DNA of 64,000 nt from JADHLJ01 sp038146985 (GTDB taxonomy: Bacteria > Pseudomonadota > Alphaproteobacteria > Thalassobaculales > Thalassobaculaceae). The stretch covers positions 1 to 64,000 of the forward strand of contig JAYQSQ010000013.1 of the NCBI GenBank assembly GCA_038146985.1. The letters are read 5' to 3'. Below, in pieces: positions 51,037 to 61,157 of the stretch (position 1 is the first letter of the stretch; each line of letters begins with the position of its first letter). The notes under the pieces are model-generated. The model was given only the letters and a program-made list of their open reading frames with translations. It did no database searches and was not told where the DNA came from. A program made the position numbers and the translations under genes.

Positions 51037-52981
51037 CTAGGCCGACTTGTTTCGGTCCTGTTCGTCGACTTCCTCGAAGTCGGCATCGACAACATCCGCG
51101 TCGCCGTCCTTCTTGCCGGCATCGGCGTCGCCGCCATCGCCGGAATCCGGGCCATCGGCCGCCGACGCCGTCTCCTCCTGCTGCGCCTTGTACAGCGCTT
51201 CGCCGAGCTTCATCGCCGCCTGCTGCAGCGCCTCGACCTTGGTCTTGATCAGCTCGCCGTCCTCGCCCTCAAGCGCTTCCTTGACCTCGGCGATCAGGGC
51301 CTCGACCTCGCGACGCTCGGACTCGCTGATCTTGTCGCCGACATCGGCGAGCGTGCGCTCGGTGGTATGAACCGCCTGCTCCCCGTGATTCCGGATTTCG
51401 ACCAGTTCACGCCGCTTCTTGTCGGAATCGGCGTTCTGCTCGGCCTCCTTGATCATCTTTTCGATGTCGGCATCGGACAGGCCGCCGGACGCCTGGATCC
51501 GGATCTGCTGTTCCTTGCCCGTCGCCTTGTCCTTGGCGGACACGTTGACGATGCCGTTGGCGTCGATATCGAAGGTCACCTCGACCTGGGGAACGCCGCG
51601 CGGCGCCGCCGGGATGCCGACCAGGTCGAACTGGCCCAGCACCTTGTTGTCCGCGGCCATCTCGCGCTCGCCCTGGAACACGCGGATGGTCACCGCGGTC
51701 TGGTTGTCTCGGCGGTCGAGAAGACCTGGCTCTTCTTGGTCGGGATCGTCGTGTTGCGGTCAATCAGGCGGGTGAACACGCCGCCCAGGGTCTCGATGCC
51801 CAGGGACAGCGGCGTGACATCCAGCAGCAGCACGTCCTGACGTCGCCCTTGAGCACGCCGGCCTGGATCGCGGCGCCGATCGCCACAACCTCGTCCGGAT
51901 TCACGCCCCGATGAGGCTCACGGCCAAAGAAGTTTTTCACGGTCTCGATGATCTTGGGCATGCGCGTCATGCCGCCGACCAGAATCACTTCGTCGATCTC
52001 GCCGGCGCTCAGGCCCGCGTCCTTCAAGGCGGCGGCGCACGGACCCACCGTACGCTGCACCAGATCATCCACCAGCGCCTCGAGCTTGGCCCGGGTCAGC
52101 TTGATGTTCAGATGCTTGGGTCCGGTCTGATCCGCCGTGATGAAAGGCAGGTTCACTTCGGTCTGCATGGCCGACGACAGCTCGATCTTGGCCTTCTCGG
52201 CGGCTTCCTTCAGCCTCTGCAGCGCCAGCTTGTCGTTGCGCAGATCGATGGCGTTTTCCTTCTTGAACTCATCGGCCAGATAGTCGATCACCCGGTGGTC
52301 GAAATCCTCGCCACCGAGAAAGGTATCGCCATTGGTCGATTTGACCTCGAAGACACCGTCGCCGATCTCCAGGATGGAAACGTCGAAGGTGCCGCCGCCC
52401 AGGTCATAGACCGCGATGATTCCGGAATTCTTCTTGTCCAGGCCATAGGCCAGAGCGGCGGCCGTCGGCTCGTTGATGATCCGCAGCACATCCAGGCCGG
52501 CGATCTTGCCGGCATCCTTGGTGGCCTGACGCTGAGCGTCGTTGAAATACGCGGGAACCGTGATCACCGCCTGATCGACGGTGTCGCCCAGGAACGCCTC
52601 GGCGTCTTCCTTGAGCTTACGTAGGGTGAAGCTGGAGATCTGGCTGGGGCTGTACTTCTCGCCGCGCGCCTCAACCCAGGCATCGCCGTTCTCGCCGGGA
52701 ACGACCTTGTAGGGCATCAGATCGGAGAATTTCTTGGCGTGCTCGTCATCGTGGCGGCGCCCGATCAGGCGCTTGATGGCGAAAAGCGTGTTCTCCGGGT
52801 TGGTCACCGCCTGCCGTTTGGCGGATTGTCCAACCAGCCGCTCGCCACCCTCGGCGAACGCGATCATCGACGGCGTCGTGCGCTGTCCCTCGGCATTCTC
52901 GATTACCTTGGCGTCAGAGCCGTCCATGAAGGCGACGCAGGAATTCGTCGTTCCGAGATCGATACCGATTACTTTGGCCAT
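51037..52981 (-). pseudogene. dnaK: Chaperone DnaK (Hsp70), frame broken twice
   Basis: The N-terminal ATPase part (from 52981, GIDLGTTNSCVA, DLGGGTFDVS, VGGMTRMPK) is in one frame. The substrate-binding domain and acidic tail (ending 51037, EEVDEQDRNKSA) are in another, with a short in-between stretch carrying PTKKSQVFSTAE. Two single missing bases near 51841 (after KGDV) and 51708 (after STAE) restore one reading frame of normal length. DnaK is a key general chaperone, so sequence error is much likelier than loss. It heads dnaK-dnaJ under an RpoH-type promoter. Confidence 0.92.
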
Positions 52982-53062
52982 TGAACCCTCTTTCGATCAG
53001 CAAATGGGTCCGGCCTTTGCAGCACCGCGCCCATTCCCGGTTAGTGTGACTTTCTACGGGCT

Positions 53063-53091
53063 ATATAGGGGGGTGTTCCGGGCCCTGCAAG
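53063..53091 (-). promoter_or_regulatory. Heat-shock (RpoH-type) promoter of dnaK
   Basis: On the minus strand CTTG (53091-53088) is followed after 18 bases by CCTATAT (53069-53063). This is exactly the alphaproteobacterial RpoH consensus, CTTG-N17/18-CYTATNT. It would give a start site near 53055 and a leader of about 75 bases before the dnaK ATG. No CIRCE element was seen here although hrcA is present. Confidence 0.72.
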
Positions 53092-53169
53092 CGCGAGACT
53101 AGGGATAATTGCGCTTTGAGCGCCCGATTCGGATAGCGCTTGCGCGCCGCCCTCCGCATAAACTGCGGC

Positions 53170-54066
53170 ATGATTTTTTCGGCAAGCTATCGAACAGACA
53201 TCCCGGCGTTCCATTCCGACTGGTTCAACCGGCGCCTCGATGCCGGGTATTGCACGGTCAAGAACCCCTATTCAGGCAAAGTGGGCCGGGTTTCGCTTGA
53301 GGAAAGCGCGGTCGACGGGTTCGTCTTCTGGACCCGGCGGCTCGGTCCCTTCAGCGCGACACTTGAGCGGCTGGCCATTCGGGGGACACCCTTCCTCATC
53401 CAGTTCACCGTCACCGGATATCCCCGGTCCCTGGAAAGCGCGGTCATGAACTGGCGCCGGGCGGTCGGGGAAATCCAGGATGCCGCGTCGCGATTCGGGC
53501 CCCGGGTGGTGGTCTGGCGCTACGACCCGGTATTCATCAGCAATCAGACACCGGCCGCGTTTCACGTCGACCGGATGGGTCAGCTCGCCGAGATGCTCGC
53601 GGGCGCAACCGACGAGGTGGTGCTGTCCTTCGCCCATATCTACCGCAAGAGCAGGCGCAATATCGAAAGCGCCGCCCTCAGGCATGGCTTTACCTGGTCC
53701 GATCCGGCCAACGACGCCAAGCGCAGCCTGCTGCGTGCGCTGGCCGATATTGCGGGAGAACGAGGCATCCGCGCGACCTTGTGCTCGCAGCCCGACCTGC
53801 TGACGCCCGGCCTCTCCCCGGCGCGCTGCATCGATGCCGCACGATTGTCGGATGTCGCGGGCCGCCCGATCAAGGCGCCCGAGAAAGGTAACCGGCCGGG
53901 ATGCGCTTGCGCCGAATCACGGGATATCGGCGCCTACGACACCTGTCCGCACGGTTGCGTCTACTGCTACGCGGTTTCCTCCCGGCGTATCGCGAAACGC
54001 CGGATCGGCGCCCTCAACCCCGCCGCAGAGGGACTGCATTCAGCCGGCGAGGACGAGCCGGCCTGA
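53170..54066 (+). CDS. DUF1848 family protein with cysteine cluster
   Basis: The 298-residue protein matches DUF1848: N-terminal SYRTDIPAFHSDWF and FWTRRLGPF segments and a C-terminal cysteine cluster (GCACAESRDIGAYDTC, then CPHGCVYCYA). The CxxxCxYCYA pattern resembles radical-SAM and photoproduct-lyase cluster motifs, but at the C-terminus; a metal or Fe-S site is probable. Function is not established. It diverges from dnaK and converges with grpE. Confidence 0.82.
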   Translation: MIFSASYRTDIPAFHSDWFNRRLDAGYCTVKNPYSGKVGRVSLEESAVDGFVFWTRRLGPFSATLERLAIRGTPFLIQFTVTGYPRSLESAVMNWRRAVGEIQDAASRFGPRVVVWRYDPVFISNQTPAAFHVDRMGQLAEMLAGATDEVVLSFAHIYRKSRRNIESAALRHGFTWSDPANDAKRSLLRALADIAGERGIRATLCSQPDLLTPGLSPARCIDAARLSDVAGRPIKAPEKGNRPGCACAESRDIGAYDTCPHGCVYCYAVSSRRIAKRRIGALNPAAEGLHSAGEDEPA

Positions 54067-54081
54067 TCGGCCGGATTGGGA

Positions 54082-54696
54082 TCAAACGGTGGTGTCCAGA
54101 TGTTCCGGAACATCACCCGCGGGGGCCTTGGCGACCCCGACCATGGCCGGGCGGAGAATCCGGTCCTCGATCGCATAACCGGGCTGCAGCACCTGAACCA
54201 CGGTGCCGGCCTCCTGGCCGGTGTTTTCCACCTCGAACATCGCCTGGTGGAAATTGTAGTCGAATTTCTCGCCCATCGGATCGATCTTGCGGATCCCGTT
54301 CTTCTCAAAAGCCGTCAGCAGTTCCCGCTCGGTCATTTCCACGCCGACGATGAGGTTACGCACCCATTCATCCGCGCCGTCCATGTTCTCGGGGCTTGAG
54401 TCGAGCGCCCGCCGCAGATTGTCGGCGGCGGACAGCAGTTCCTTGGCGAAATTGCTGATGCCAAACTTACGGATCTGGTCGCGCTCGCGCTCCGCGCGCT
54501 TGCGCACATTTTCCTGTTCGGCAACCGCGCGCAGGAGCTGATCCCTGAGTTCCGCGACCTGAGCCTCCAGCTCCGCCTCGCGGGACGGCGGCGTGGCGCC
54601 GGCCTCGCCCGCCGGGGCTTCTCCCGCCGCGAATTCACCGGAAATCTCAGCCTCCGGCATCAGGGAATCGACGGGTTCCTGATCTTTATCGGACAT
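54082..54696 (-). CDS. grpE: Nucleotide exchange factor GrpE
   Basis: The 204-residue protein has a charged disordered N-terminus, a long coiled coil (about 40-100: VAELRDQLLRAVAEQENVRKR) and the C-terminal beta-domain with EKFDYNFHQAMFEV and VVQVLQPGYAI.DRILRPAMV. It releases ADP from DnaK. It lies downstream of hrcA on the same strand, the usual order. Confidence 0.96.
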   Translation of the reverse strand: MSDKDQEPVDSLMPEAEISGEFAAGEAPAGEAGATPPSREAELEAQVAELRDQLLRAVAEQENVRKRAERERDQIRKFGISNFAKELLSAADNLRRALDSSPENMDGADEWVRNLIVGVEMTERELLTAFEKNGIRKIDPMGEKFDYNFHQAMFEVENTGQEAGTVVQVLQPGYAIEDRILRPAMVGVAKAPAGDVPEHLDTTV

Positions 54697-54808
54697 CTTG
54701 GCCTCTACTCGCCTCGGTGATTCACGAACGGCCCCTCATGTAAGCGATATCGACGCATTTGCAAACGCCGGATCACAAGTTTCCACATAACGACATGGGA
54801 CCCGCCGC

Positions 54809-55857
54809 TTAATCCAGCAGCTGGCCGACCAGTTTGGAGGTGTAGTCCACCAGCGGAATGATGCGGGCGTAGTTCATCCGGGTCGGCCCGATCACGCCGA
54901 GCGCCCCGACGACCCGGCGGCGCTGATCATGATACGGCGCGATGATCATCGAGCAGCCCGTATGATCGAAAAGCTGGTTCTCGGAGCCGATGAAAATCTG
55001 AACGCCGTCCGCATCACCCGTCGCGTCGAGCAAGCGCATCATCGATTCCTTGCGTTCCAGCGCCTCGAACAGGGTTCGGATCCGTTCCAGATCCTCGACC
55101 GCGGTCACGTCCTGCAGGAGTTTGGACTGCCCGCGCAGAATCAGAGAGCCGCCCTCAACGCCGCCCGCCCAAAGCGCGAGACCGTCGGCCACCAGTCGGT
55201 TGGTCAGCGAATCCAACTCGGTTTTCTGGAGCTCGATTTCCCGTTGGATCCGGCCCCGCGCCTCTTCCATGGTGGAATTCGCCAGGCGCGCGTTCATGTA
55301 GTTGGAGGCCTGAACCAATGCCGAGGTCGGAAGCCCCGGCGGCAGTTCGATCACCCGGTTTTCCACAAGCCCGGTATCGCTCACCATCACAACCAGGGCC
55401 CGGTTGGTGGATAGGGGCACGAATTCGATCTGGCGCAGCGGCGCGTCCATCTTCGGAGAGATCACCAGGCCCGCACATTCGGTGAGCCCCGACAGCGCTG
55501 CACCGGCCTCGCTCAGCACGTCGGGGAACGTGCGCCCTGCGGCCTGGCATTTGCCGTCCAGGCTGGCCCGCTCCTCCTTGGTCAGGTCACCGCCGATTTC
55601 CAGAAGACTGTCGACGAACATCCGCAGGCCCAGATCGGTCGGCAGCCGCCCGGCCGAGGTATGCGGCGCGAAAAGCAACCGACATCCTCAAGATCCGCCA
55701 TCACGTTGCGAATCGTCGCCGGCGACAGATTGGCGCCCATGAGCCGCGCCAGAGTGCGTGAGCCCACCGGCTCGCCGGTCTCCAAGAACGTATCGACCAC
55801 GTGCTGAAACACGGCACGCGATCGTTCATTCAGCGTATGGACGGGCGAACTCGGCAT
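54809..55857 (-). pseudogene. hrcA: Heat-inducible transcription repressor HrcA, frame broken once
   Basis: The first part (55857 to about 55680) is the winged-helix region (NERSRAVFQHVVDTFLETG, SPATIRNVMADLED). The rest, in another frame, begins LLFAPHTSAGRLPTD and contains the GAF-like and inserted domains to YTSKLVGQLLD. One missing base near 55680 joins them to a normal protein of about 349 residues. HrcA represses groESL-type operons at CIRCE sites. Confidence 0.9.
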
Positions 55858-55995
55858 GGGGGAAATTTAGGAACCGCACGCCGCCGCGTCAACGCGTGCC
55901 GGTGGCGAACCCGCTCGAAAGCTGGACGACGATGGTTCGGTCGGATAGGGTCCGCGGCTTCGCGACAGCAAGCACGGTCCGGAGTTCAAACAATC

Positions 55996-56730
55996 ATGGC
56001 CCCTTCCATCTCCCGTCCCTCCGGACGCGCGCCTGATCAACTGCGCTCGATCACCCTGGAACCGGGCTTCGCCAAGCATGCCGAGGGGTCCTGCCTGATC
56101 AAGTTCGGCGACACCCATGTGCTGTGCACCGCCAGTATCGAGGATCGTGTGCCGCCCTTCCTGAAGGGGCGCGGCAAGGGCTGGGTCACGGCGGAATACG
56201 GCATGCTGCCGCGATCGACGCACACCCGGACCGACCGTGAAGCCGCGCGCGGTAAGCAAAGCGGCCGTACCCTCGAGATCCAGCGGCTGATCGGGCGTTC
56301 TCTGCGCGCGGTGACCGACGAAGCGGCGCTGGGCGAACGGCAGATCCGCATCGACTGTGATGTCCTGCAGGCCGATGGCGGAACCCGAACCGCATCAATT
56401 ACCGGAAGCTTCGTCGCGCTTTATCAGGCGATGGCGGGCCTGGTGGAACTCGGGGTGCTGAAATCGGTTCCCCTCACGGACCACGTGGCCGCGGTGTCCT
56501 GTGGCCTCTATCAGGGCACGCCGGTGCTCGATCTCGACTATTCCGAGGATTCCTCGGCCCAGGCGGATGCCAATTTCGTTCTGACCGGGTCGGGCGGGAT
56601 CGTGGAAATACAGGCGACTGCCGAGGACAAGCCTTTTGCAGGACCCGAGTTTGACTCGCTGATGTCCTTGGCGCGGGCCGGGATCGCCGACCTCGTGACG
56701 CTTCAGAAATCAGCACTCGGACTGGCCTAG
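55996..56730 (+). CDS. rph: Ribonuclease PH
   Basis: The 244-residue protein is a phosphorolytic 3'-5' exoribonuclease that trims tRNA 3' ends. It has the RPSGRAPDQLR opening, the phosphate-binding GGTRTASITG region and LDLDYSEDSSAQADANFV. The ATG at 55996 is within a longer open frame whose upstream part overlaps the hrcA promoter region. It diverges from hrcA and starts the rph-rdgB-hemW unit. Confidence 0.96.
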   Translation: MAPSISRPSGRAPDQLRSITLEPGFAKHAEGSCLIKFGDTHVLCTASIEDRVPPFLKGRGKGWVTAEYGMLPRSTHTRTDREAARGKQSGRTLEIQRLIGRSLRAVTDEAALGERQIRIDCDVLQADGGTRTASITGSFVALYQAMAGLVELGVLKSVPLTDHVAAVSCGLYQGTPVLDLDYSEDSSAQADANFVLTGSGGIVEIQATAEDKPFAGPEFDSLMSLARAGIADLVTLQKSALGLA

Positions 56731-56737
56731 GGCGACG

Positions 56738-57391
56738 ATGGCGGGAATGGCGCAGGACCAGACATTCAAAGGCCGCCGCTTTGAAGGAGATCGCCTGGTC
56801 GTTGCCAGCCACAATGCCGGCAAGGTGCGGGAGATCAATGATCTGCTGCGGCCGCTCGGCATAGAAGCGGTGTCCGCAGGCTCGCTCGGCCTTCCCGAAC
56901 CCGAGGAGACCGCCGACAGTTTCATAGGAAACGCCGAGCTGAAGGCGCGGGCCGCGGCAATGGCGTCGGGCTTGCCGGCACTGGCCGATGATTCCGGTCT
57001 TGCGGTGGATGCGCTGGGAGGCGATCCCGGGATCTATTCGGCGCGATGGGCCGGACCGGAAAAGGATTTCGCAATGGCCATGCGCAAGGTCAATGACGCG
57101 ATCCTGGAGATCGAGACCAGAACCGGCCAAAGCCAAGGCCGCCATGCCCGGTTCGTCTGCGCGCTGTCTCTCGCCTGGCCGGACGGACACGCCGAAACCG
57201 TGGAAGGCGTGGTCGCCGGCGCGCTGGTCTGGCCGCCACGGGGAGAGCGCGGATTCGGCTACGATCCCATCTTCGTCCCGGATGGCCATGATCGGACTTT
57301 CGGCGAGGTCGATCCCGACTGGAAGCATTCGGTGAGCCACAGGGCCGACGCGTTCAACAAGCTGCTGGCCACGGTATTCAAGAAGCCATGA
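56738..57391 (+). CDS. rdgB: Non-canonical purine NTP pyrophosphatase (XTP/dITPase)
   Basis: The 217-residue protein has the Ham1/RdgB signatures: VVASHNAGKVREI, ADDSGLAVDALGG.PG.YSARWAG and GFGYDPIFVPDG. It removes ITP and XTP from the nucleotide pool. ATG 56738 or 56747 may start it. It lies 7 bases after rph and its stop overlaps the hemW start (ATGA). Confidence 0.95.
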   Translation: MAGMAQDQTFKGRRFEGDRLVVASHNAGKVREINDLLRPLGIEAVSAGSLGLPEPEETADSFIGNAELKARAAAMASGLPALADDSGLAVDALGGDPGIYSARWAGPEKDFAMAMRKVNDAILEIETRTGQSQGRHARFVCALSLAWPDGHAETVEGVVAGALVWPPRGERGFGYDPIFVPDGHDRTFGEVDPDWKHSVSHRADAFNKLLATVFKKP

Positions 57392-58563
57392 ACGCCCCTG
57401 ACGAGGACGGTTTCGGTCTTTACGTCCACTGGCCGTTCTGCCTGTCCAAGTGTCCGTATTGTGACTTCAACAGTCATGTCGCCGAGGTCATCGATCAGGA
57501 CCGGTGGCGGCGCGGGCTGCTGCGCGAGCTCGAGAGCCTCGCTCCGAGGGTTGGGTCCCGATCCTTGGTGAGCATTTTCTTCGGAGGCGGCACGCCGTCC
57601 CTGATGGCGCCGGAAATCGTCCGCGAGATCGTCGACCGGGCGGGCGCCTTCTGGCCCGGTGAGGCGGAGATTGAGGTTACCCTCGAAGCCAACCCGACCT
57701 CGGTCGAGGCCGAACGGCTGCGGGAGTTCCGGGCGGCGGGGGTGAACCGGGTCTCGCTCGGGGTGCAAGCGTTGAATGACGAGGCTCTGCGGTTCCTTGG
57801 CCGAGGACACAGCGCCCGCGAGGCGATCGCCGCCGTCGAGATGGCGCATCGCCATTTCCCCCGCGTATCGTTCGATCTGATCTACGCGCGGCCGGGACAA
57901 AGCGTGGCCGCCTGGACGGCCGAGTTGCGGGAGGCTCTGGCCCTGGCGGGCGAGCATCTCTCGCTCTACCAGCTGACGATCGAGCCCGGGACGGCCTTTC
58001 ACACGCTGCACCAGCGCGGCGCCTTCACGGTTCCGGAAGACGATGAAGGCGGTGCGCTGTATGAAGCCACCGGAGAGGTTCTGGAGGCTGCGGGTCTACC
58101 GGCCTATGAAATTTCCAACCATGCCCGTCCCGGCGTCGAATGCCGGCACAATCTGGTCTACTGGCGGGCCCAGGAGTATCTCGGCATCGGTCCCGGCGCG
58201 CATGGGCGTTTGCGCACCGGCGATGGTCGGTACCTCGCCACGCGGACCCATCGTGCGCCGGCGGTCTGGCTCGATCGGACCGAACGCGACGGTCACGCCC
58301 TGGTCGAAGAGAACCCGATCGACCCGGAAGACCGCCTGATTGAAGTGCTGATGATGGGACTGCGGCTCAGCGAAGGCATCCCGCTCGCCCGGCTGCGCCA
58401 GGAGACCGGCTTGCCGCTGGAAGACTCTTTCGACCCGAGCGTCATCACCGATCTGGTGGATGCCGGCTACATGGAGCTTTCCGGACAGACGATGCGCGCG
58501 ACCAAAGAGGGGCGTCAGCGGCTCAACGCGGTGCTCTCGCTGCTCCTGGACGCCCGTCTCTGA
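57388..58563 (+). CDS. hemW: Radical SAM protein HemW
   Basis: The 391-residue protein has the radical SAM triad Cys18, Cys22, Cys25 (FCLSKCPYCDF), the GGGTPSL motif, NRVSLGVQ, and the C-terminal HemN-like domain. It lacks the HemN N-terminal extension and residues for coproporphyrinogen oxidation, as is usual for HemW, a heme-binding chaperone-like protein. It is translationally coupled to rdgB. Confidence 0.94.
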   Translation: MNAPDEDGFGLYVHWPFCLSKCPYCDFNSHVAEVIDQDRWRRGLLRELESLAPRVGSRSLVSIFFGGGTPSLMAPEIVREIVDRAGAFWPGEAEIEVTLEANPTSVEAERLREFRAAGVNRVSLGVQALNDEALRFLGRGHSAREAIAAVEMAHRHFPRVSFDLIYARPGQSVAAWTAELREALALAGEHLSLYQLTIEPGTAFHTLHQRGAFTVPEDDEGGALYEATGEVLEAAGLPAYEISNHARPGVECRHNLVYWRAQEYLGIGPGAHGRLRTGDGRYLATRTHRAPAVWLDRTERDGHALVEENPIDPEDRLIEVLMMGLRLSEGIPLARLRQETGLPLEDSFDPSVITDLVDAGYMELSGQTMRATKEGRQRLNAVLSLLLDARL

Positions 58564-58565
58564 AA

Positions 58566-59988
58566 CTAGAAGACGAAATCCGTAAAGCTGACGGGGGCCG
58601 GGTCGATGACCCGGACGCCCTTGGCCTCCACCTCCAGGATCGCCAGGCCGCGCTGGTTTGTGCCGTCCGGCATCAGCCGGAAGATGCCGTCAACGCCAGC
58701 GAATCCGTTGCCGTCGGTCAAGGCCTCCGTCGAATAGTTGGCACCACCTTCCGCGTAGGAAAGCGCGACCGCGAGCAGCATGGCATCATAGCCAAGCGAT
58801 GCGAGGCGAGGCGGGCGCCGGGCGAAGGCCCGCTCGAACTTGCTCTCGAAGTTCTTGCGCGCTTCCGGCGAGGCGGCGGCATACCAACCACCGACCAAGG
58901 CCGGCTCGGCGCCAAGGCCGCGCGCTTCGTCCCAAAGCGCCGTGCCGAGCAGGCGGATGCGCGCCGGATCGACATCGTAATACGCAAGCAGCGGCGCGAT
59001 TCTCCGCAGCTCCGGATCGCCCGCCGGAAGCAGGACCGAATCGAAAGGCGGGTCCCGAGCGTCTCAAGCCCGCTGAGACGGTTCAGGGCCTGGCGCGAAA
59101 TCTGATCGGTCTTGCCGGCAAGCAAGGATTTCTGCGCCGCCAGCGCGGATTTGCGCAGATCGTAATTCGCGAATTGTCGGACCAGCGGTGACAGATCGCT
59201 ATTGGATGGATCGTAGTAGGTTGCCCCGACTACGCTCAGACCGACCTGTTCGGAAGCGATTCGCGCGGACGTGACGACCAGTTCGCCGAAGCCCGACGAC
59301 GGTGCCAGCGCGCCGATCCGGGTATGTCCCGCCGCGCGGCATATCAGATAACCCGGCGAACCTGCTGATCCGGAAGGAACCCGAAAACGTAAACCCCGTT
59401 CCCGGCGATATCCCGGTTGTTCGAAAAACTCACGATGCTCACGCCGGCTGCGGTCGCGATCGGCCGCGCCGCCTGGGCCGACGCGCCGAACAGCGGTCCG
59501 AGGATCAGACGCGCGCCCTCGGCGACCGCGAGCCGCGCGGCATCCTCCGCGCCCGCCGCTGTTCCTGGTATCGAAGACCAGGATCTCCAGATCGTCCTGC
59601 GCCGTCTCGAACAGCGCCATCTGCGCCGCGTCCAATAAGGCGCGGCCTACCGTCGCGCCGCGCCCGCTCAACAGGAGCAGCAGCGCCAGCCGGCGTTCCT
59701 GGATCTCGGGCACAGGCGCGGCGACCGGAGCCTGCGGCGTGGTCAGGTCGAGCCGGCCGGGTTTCGGGATCGGGGCCAAAAGTCCAATCGATGCATTTGC
59801 CTCCGACGCCACTGGAACGCCGGAGGCGCGATCGGCACGGCCGCGCTCTGGGCGGGCGGCGTGTTGGTGGAGTCGTATTGCCCGGGCCGGTATCGGGCAC
59901 CGTCTGACACCCCCACAACCGCGGTGGCCAGGACCAGGGCAAACCCGATCTTTGCCGGATTTCCGATCTCTCCCAGATCACCATGCAT
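58566..59988 (-). pseudogene. Penicillin-binding protein activator (LpoA/YraM-like lipoprotein), multiple frame breaks
   Basis: Pieces in different frames add up to a periplasmic-binding-fold lipoprotein. They are an N-terminal signal with a probable VVGC lipobox disrupted near 59908 at a run of five G (read C on the plus strand), ASIGLLAPIP, RRLALLLLLSGRGATVG, an ILGPLFGASAQAA segment in another frame, TRIGALAPSSGFGELV, and the C-terminal GGWYAAASP and LASLGYDAMLLAVAL. Breaks lie near 59908, 59812, 59568, 59345 and 59058. The family activates penicillin-binding protein 1A in E. coli. Restored length would be about 470 residues. Confidence 0.75.
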
Positions 59989-60153
59989 CTCCCATACGCG
60001 TGACGCCCGCTCGAAAGCTAATCAAGCTGACGCCGTCAGTAAACCGAGCCAAGATGGCAATTCTGTGACCGTGTCATTCGAAGAGCCGAGGTCCGCCATG
60101 CCGGAGTCCCTGTTCAATTCGCTTGCGCCGCGCGCGTCAAGGCCGACCGGCTC

Positions 60154-60489
60154 ATGAGCCGCCAGCGTGGGAAACGACAGAAGCTTACGGTCACGGCCGC
60201 CTCGCCGAAAAACTGTGCGCCAGGGTGCTGCGGTTGAAAGGCTATACCGTTCTCGAGACGGGATTTCGAACCCGGGTCGGTGAAGTCGACATTCTCGCGT
60301 CCGTGGCGGGAAACTGATCGCCGTCGAGGTCAAGACCCGCGCCACACGCGCCGCCGCCATCGAATCGGTTTCCTGGCGCCAGAGACGCCGCATCGAGAGG
60401 GCGGCGCAATGGTACATGCGCGGAAATTCGCGGTGGCGCCGTTGCGGCTTCCGACACATATTGAGGACGCATGGCAAGCCAATGAGTAG
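60154..60489 (+). pseudogene. yraN: YraN/UPF0102 nuclease-like protein, frame-broken and shortened
   Basis: The pieces AYGHGRLAEKL, GFRTRVGEVDILAS and LIAVEVKTR (the D...ExK-type core) and the C-terminal LPTHIEDAW belong to YraN, a small PD-(D/E)xK-like protein. Single missing bases near 60183 and 60302 restore the first two-thirds. Near 60430 the frame changes again and roughly 15-20 residues expected before LPTHIEDAW are missing. The ATG at 60154 gives the usual MSRQRGKR start. It normally follows rsmI, which is not present here. Confidence 0.75.
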
Positions 60490-60548
60490 GATTTTCGGGC
60501 CGGCCGACGAAATGTAGACTCTCGGTCAAAGCGAAGGGGAGAGACTGA

Positions 60549-61157
60549 ATGGATTTTGTTCGCCCGCTGTCCGCCGCAAGCAAACAGGTCATGGCCTTGT
60601 TCGCGTTCGCCATGCTCGCTCTGGCCGGTTGCGGGCCGACCGGCGCCGCGATCGGCGCGGGGGCGACCGTTGCCACCGCAGGCCAGACCGAGAAGGGCAT
60701 TCAGGCCGCAGCGACGGATCTTCGGATCCGCACCGAGATCAATCACTACCTGTTCCAGAAGAATGTCGAGCTTTTCGGCGCCGTCGCCCTCTCGGTCGAA
60801 AGCGCCAGGGTTCTTCTGACCGGCTCGGTGGAAAATCCCGAGGACCGGATAGAGGCCACGCGGCTGGCTTGGCAAGCGGCCGGGGTGCGAGAGGTGATCA
60901 ACGAGATCCAGGTGCGAAACAGCGCCGGCATCACCGACAGGGCCCAGGACATCCTCATCAACAAACGCCTGCAAGGCACTTTGCTGTTCGATAAGGACAT
61001 CAAGTCGATCAATTACTCCACCGACACGGTCAACGGTGTCGTCTATGTCTTTGGCGTTGCGCGGAGCCAGGCCGAGCTTGACCGGGTGATCAATCACGCG
61101 CGCAATCTCGAATATGTCACGAACGTGGTCAGTTACGTGACCGTGTCAAAGCCCTAA
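60549..61157 (+). CDS. BON-domain lipoprotein (DolP/OsmY-like)
   Basis: The 202-residue protein has a lipoprotein signal (LALAGC, Cys28) and two BON domains (about 55-120 and 130-195). Each has an ALSVES/VLLTGSV or VNGVVYVFG strand pair. Outer-membrane DolP of this architecture supports envelope integrity and BAM function. Its stop overlaps the start of the sirB1 gene by one base. Confidence 0.9.
   Translation: MDFVRPLSAASKQVMALFAFAMLALAGCGPTGAAIGAGATVATAGQTEKGIQAAATDLRIRTEINHYLFQKNVELFGAVALSVESARVLLTGSVENPEDRIEATRLAWQAAGVREVINEIQVRNSAGITDRAQDILINKRLQGTLLFDKDIKSINYSTDTVNGVVYVFGVARSQAELDRVINHARNLEYVTNVVSYVTVSKP

Noticed and set aside
52982..53110. CIRCE operator upstream of dnaK.
   Set aside because: No TTAGCACTC-N9-GAGTGCTAA-like repeat is present; only the RpoH-type promoter is visible.
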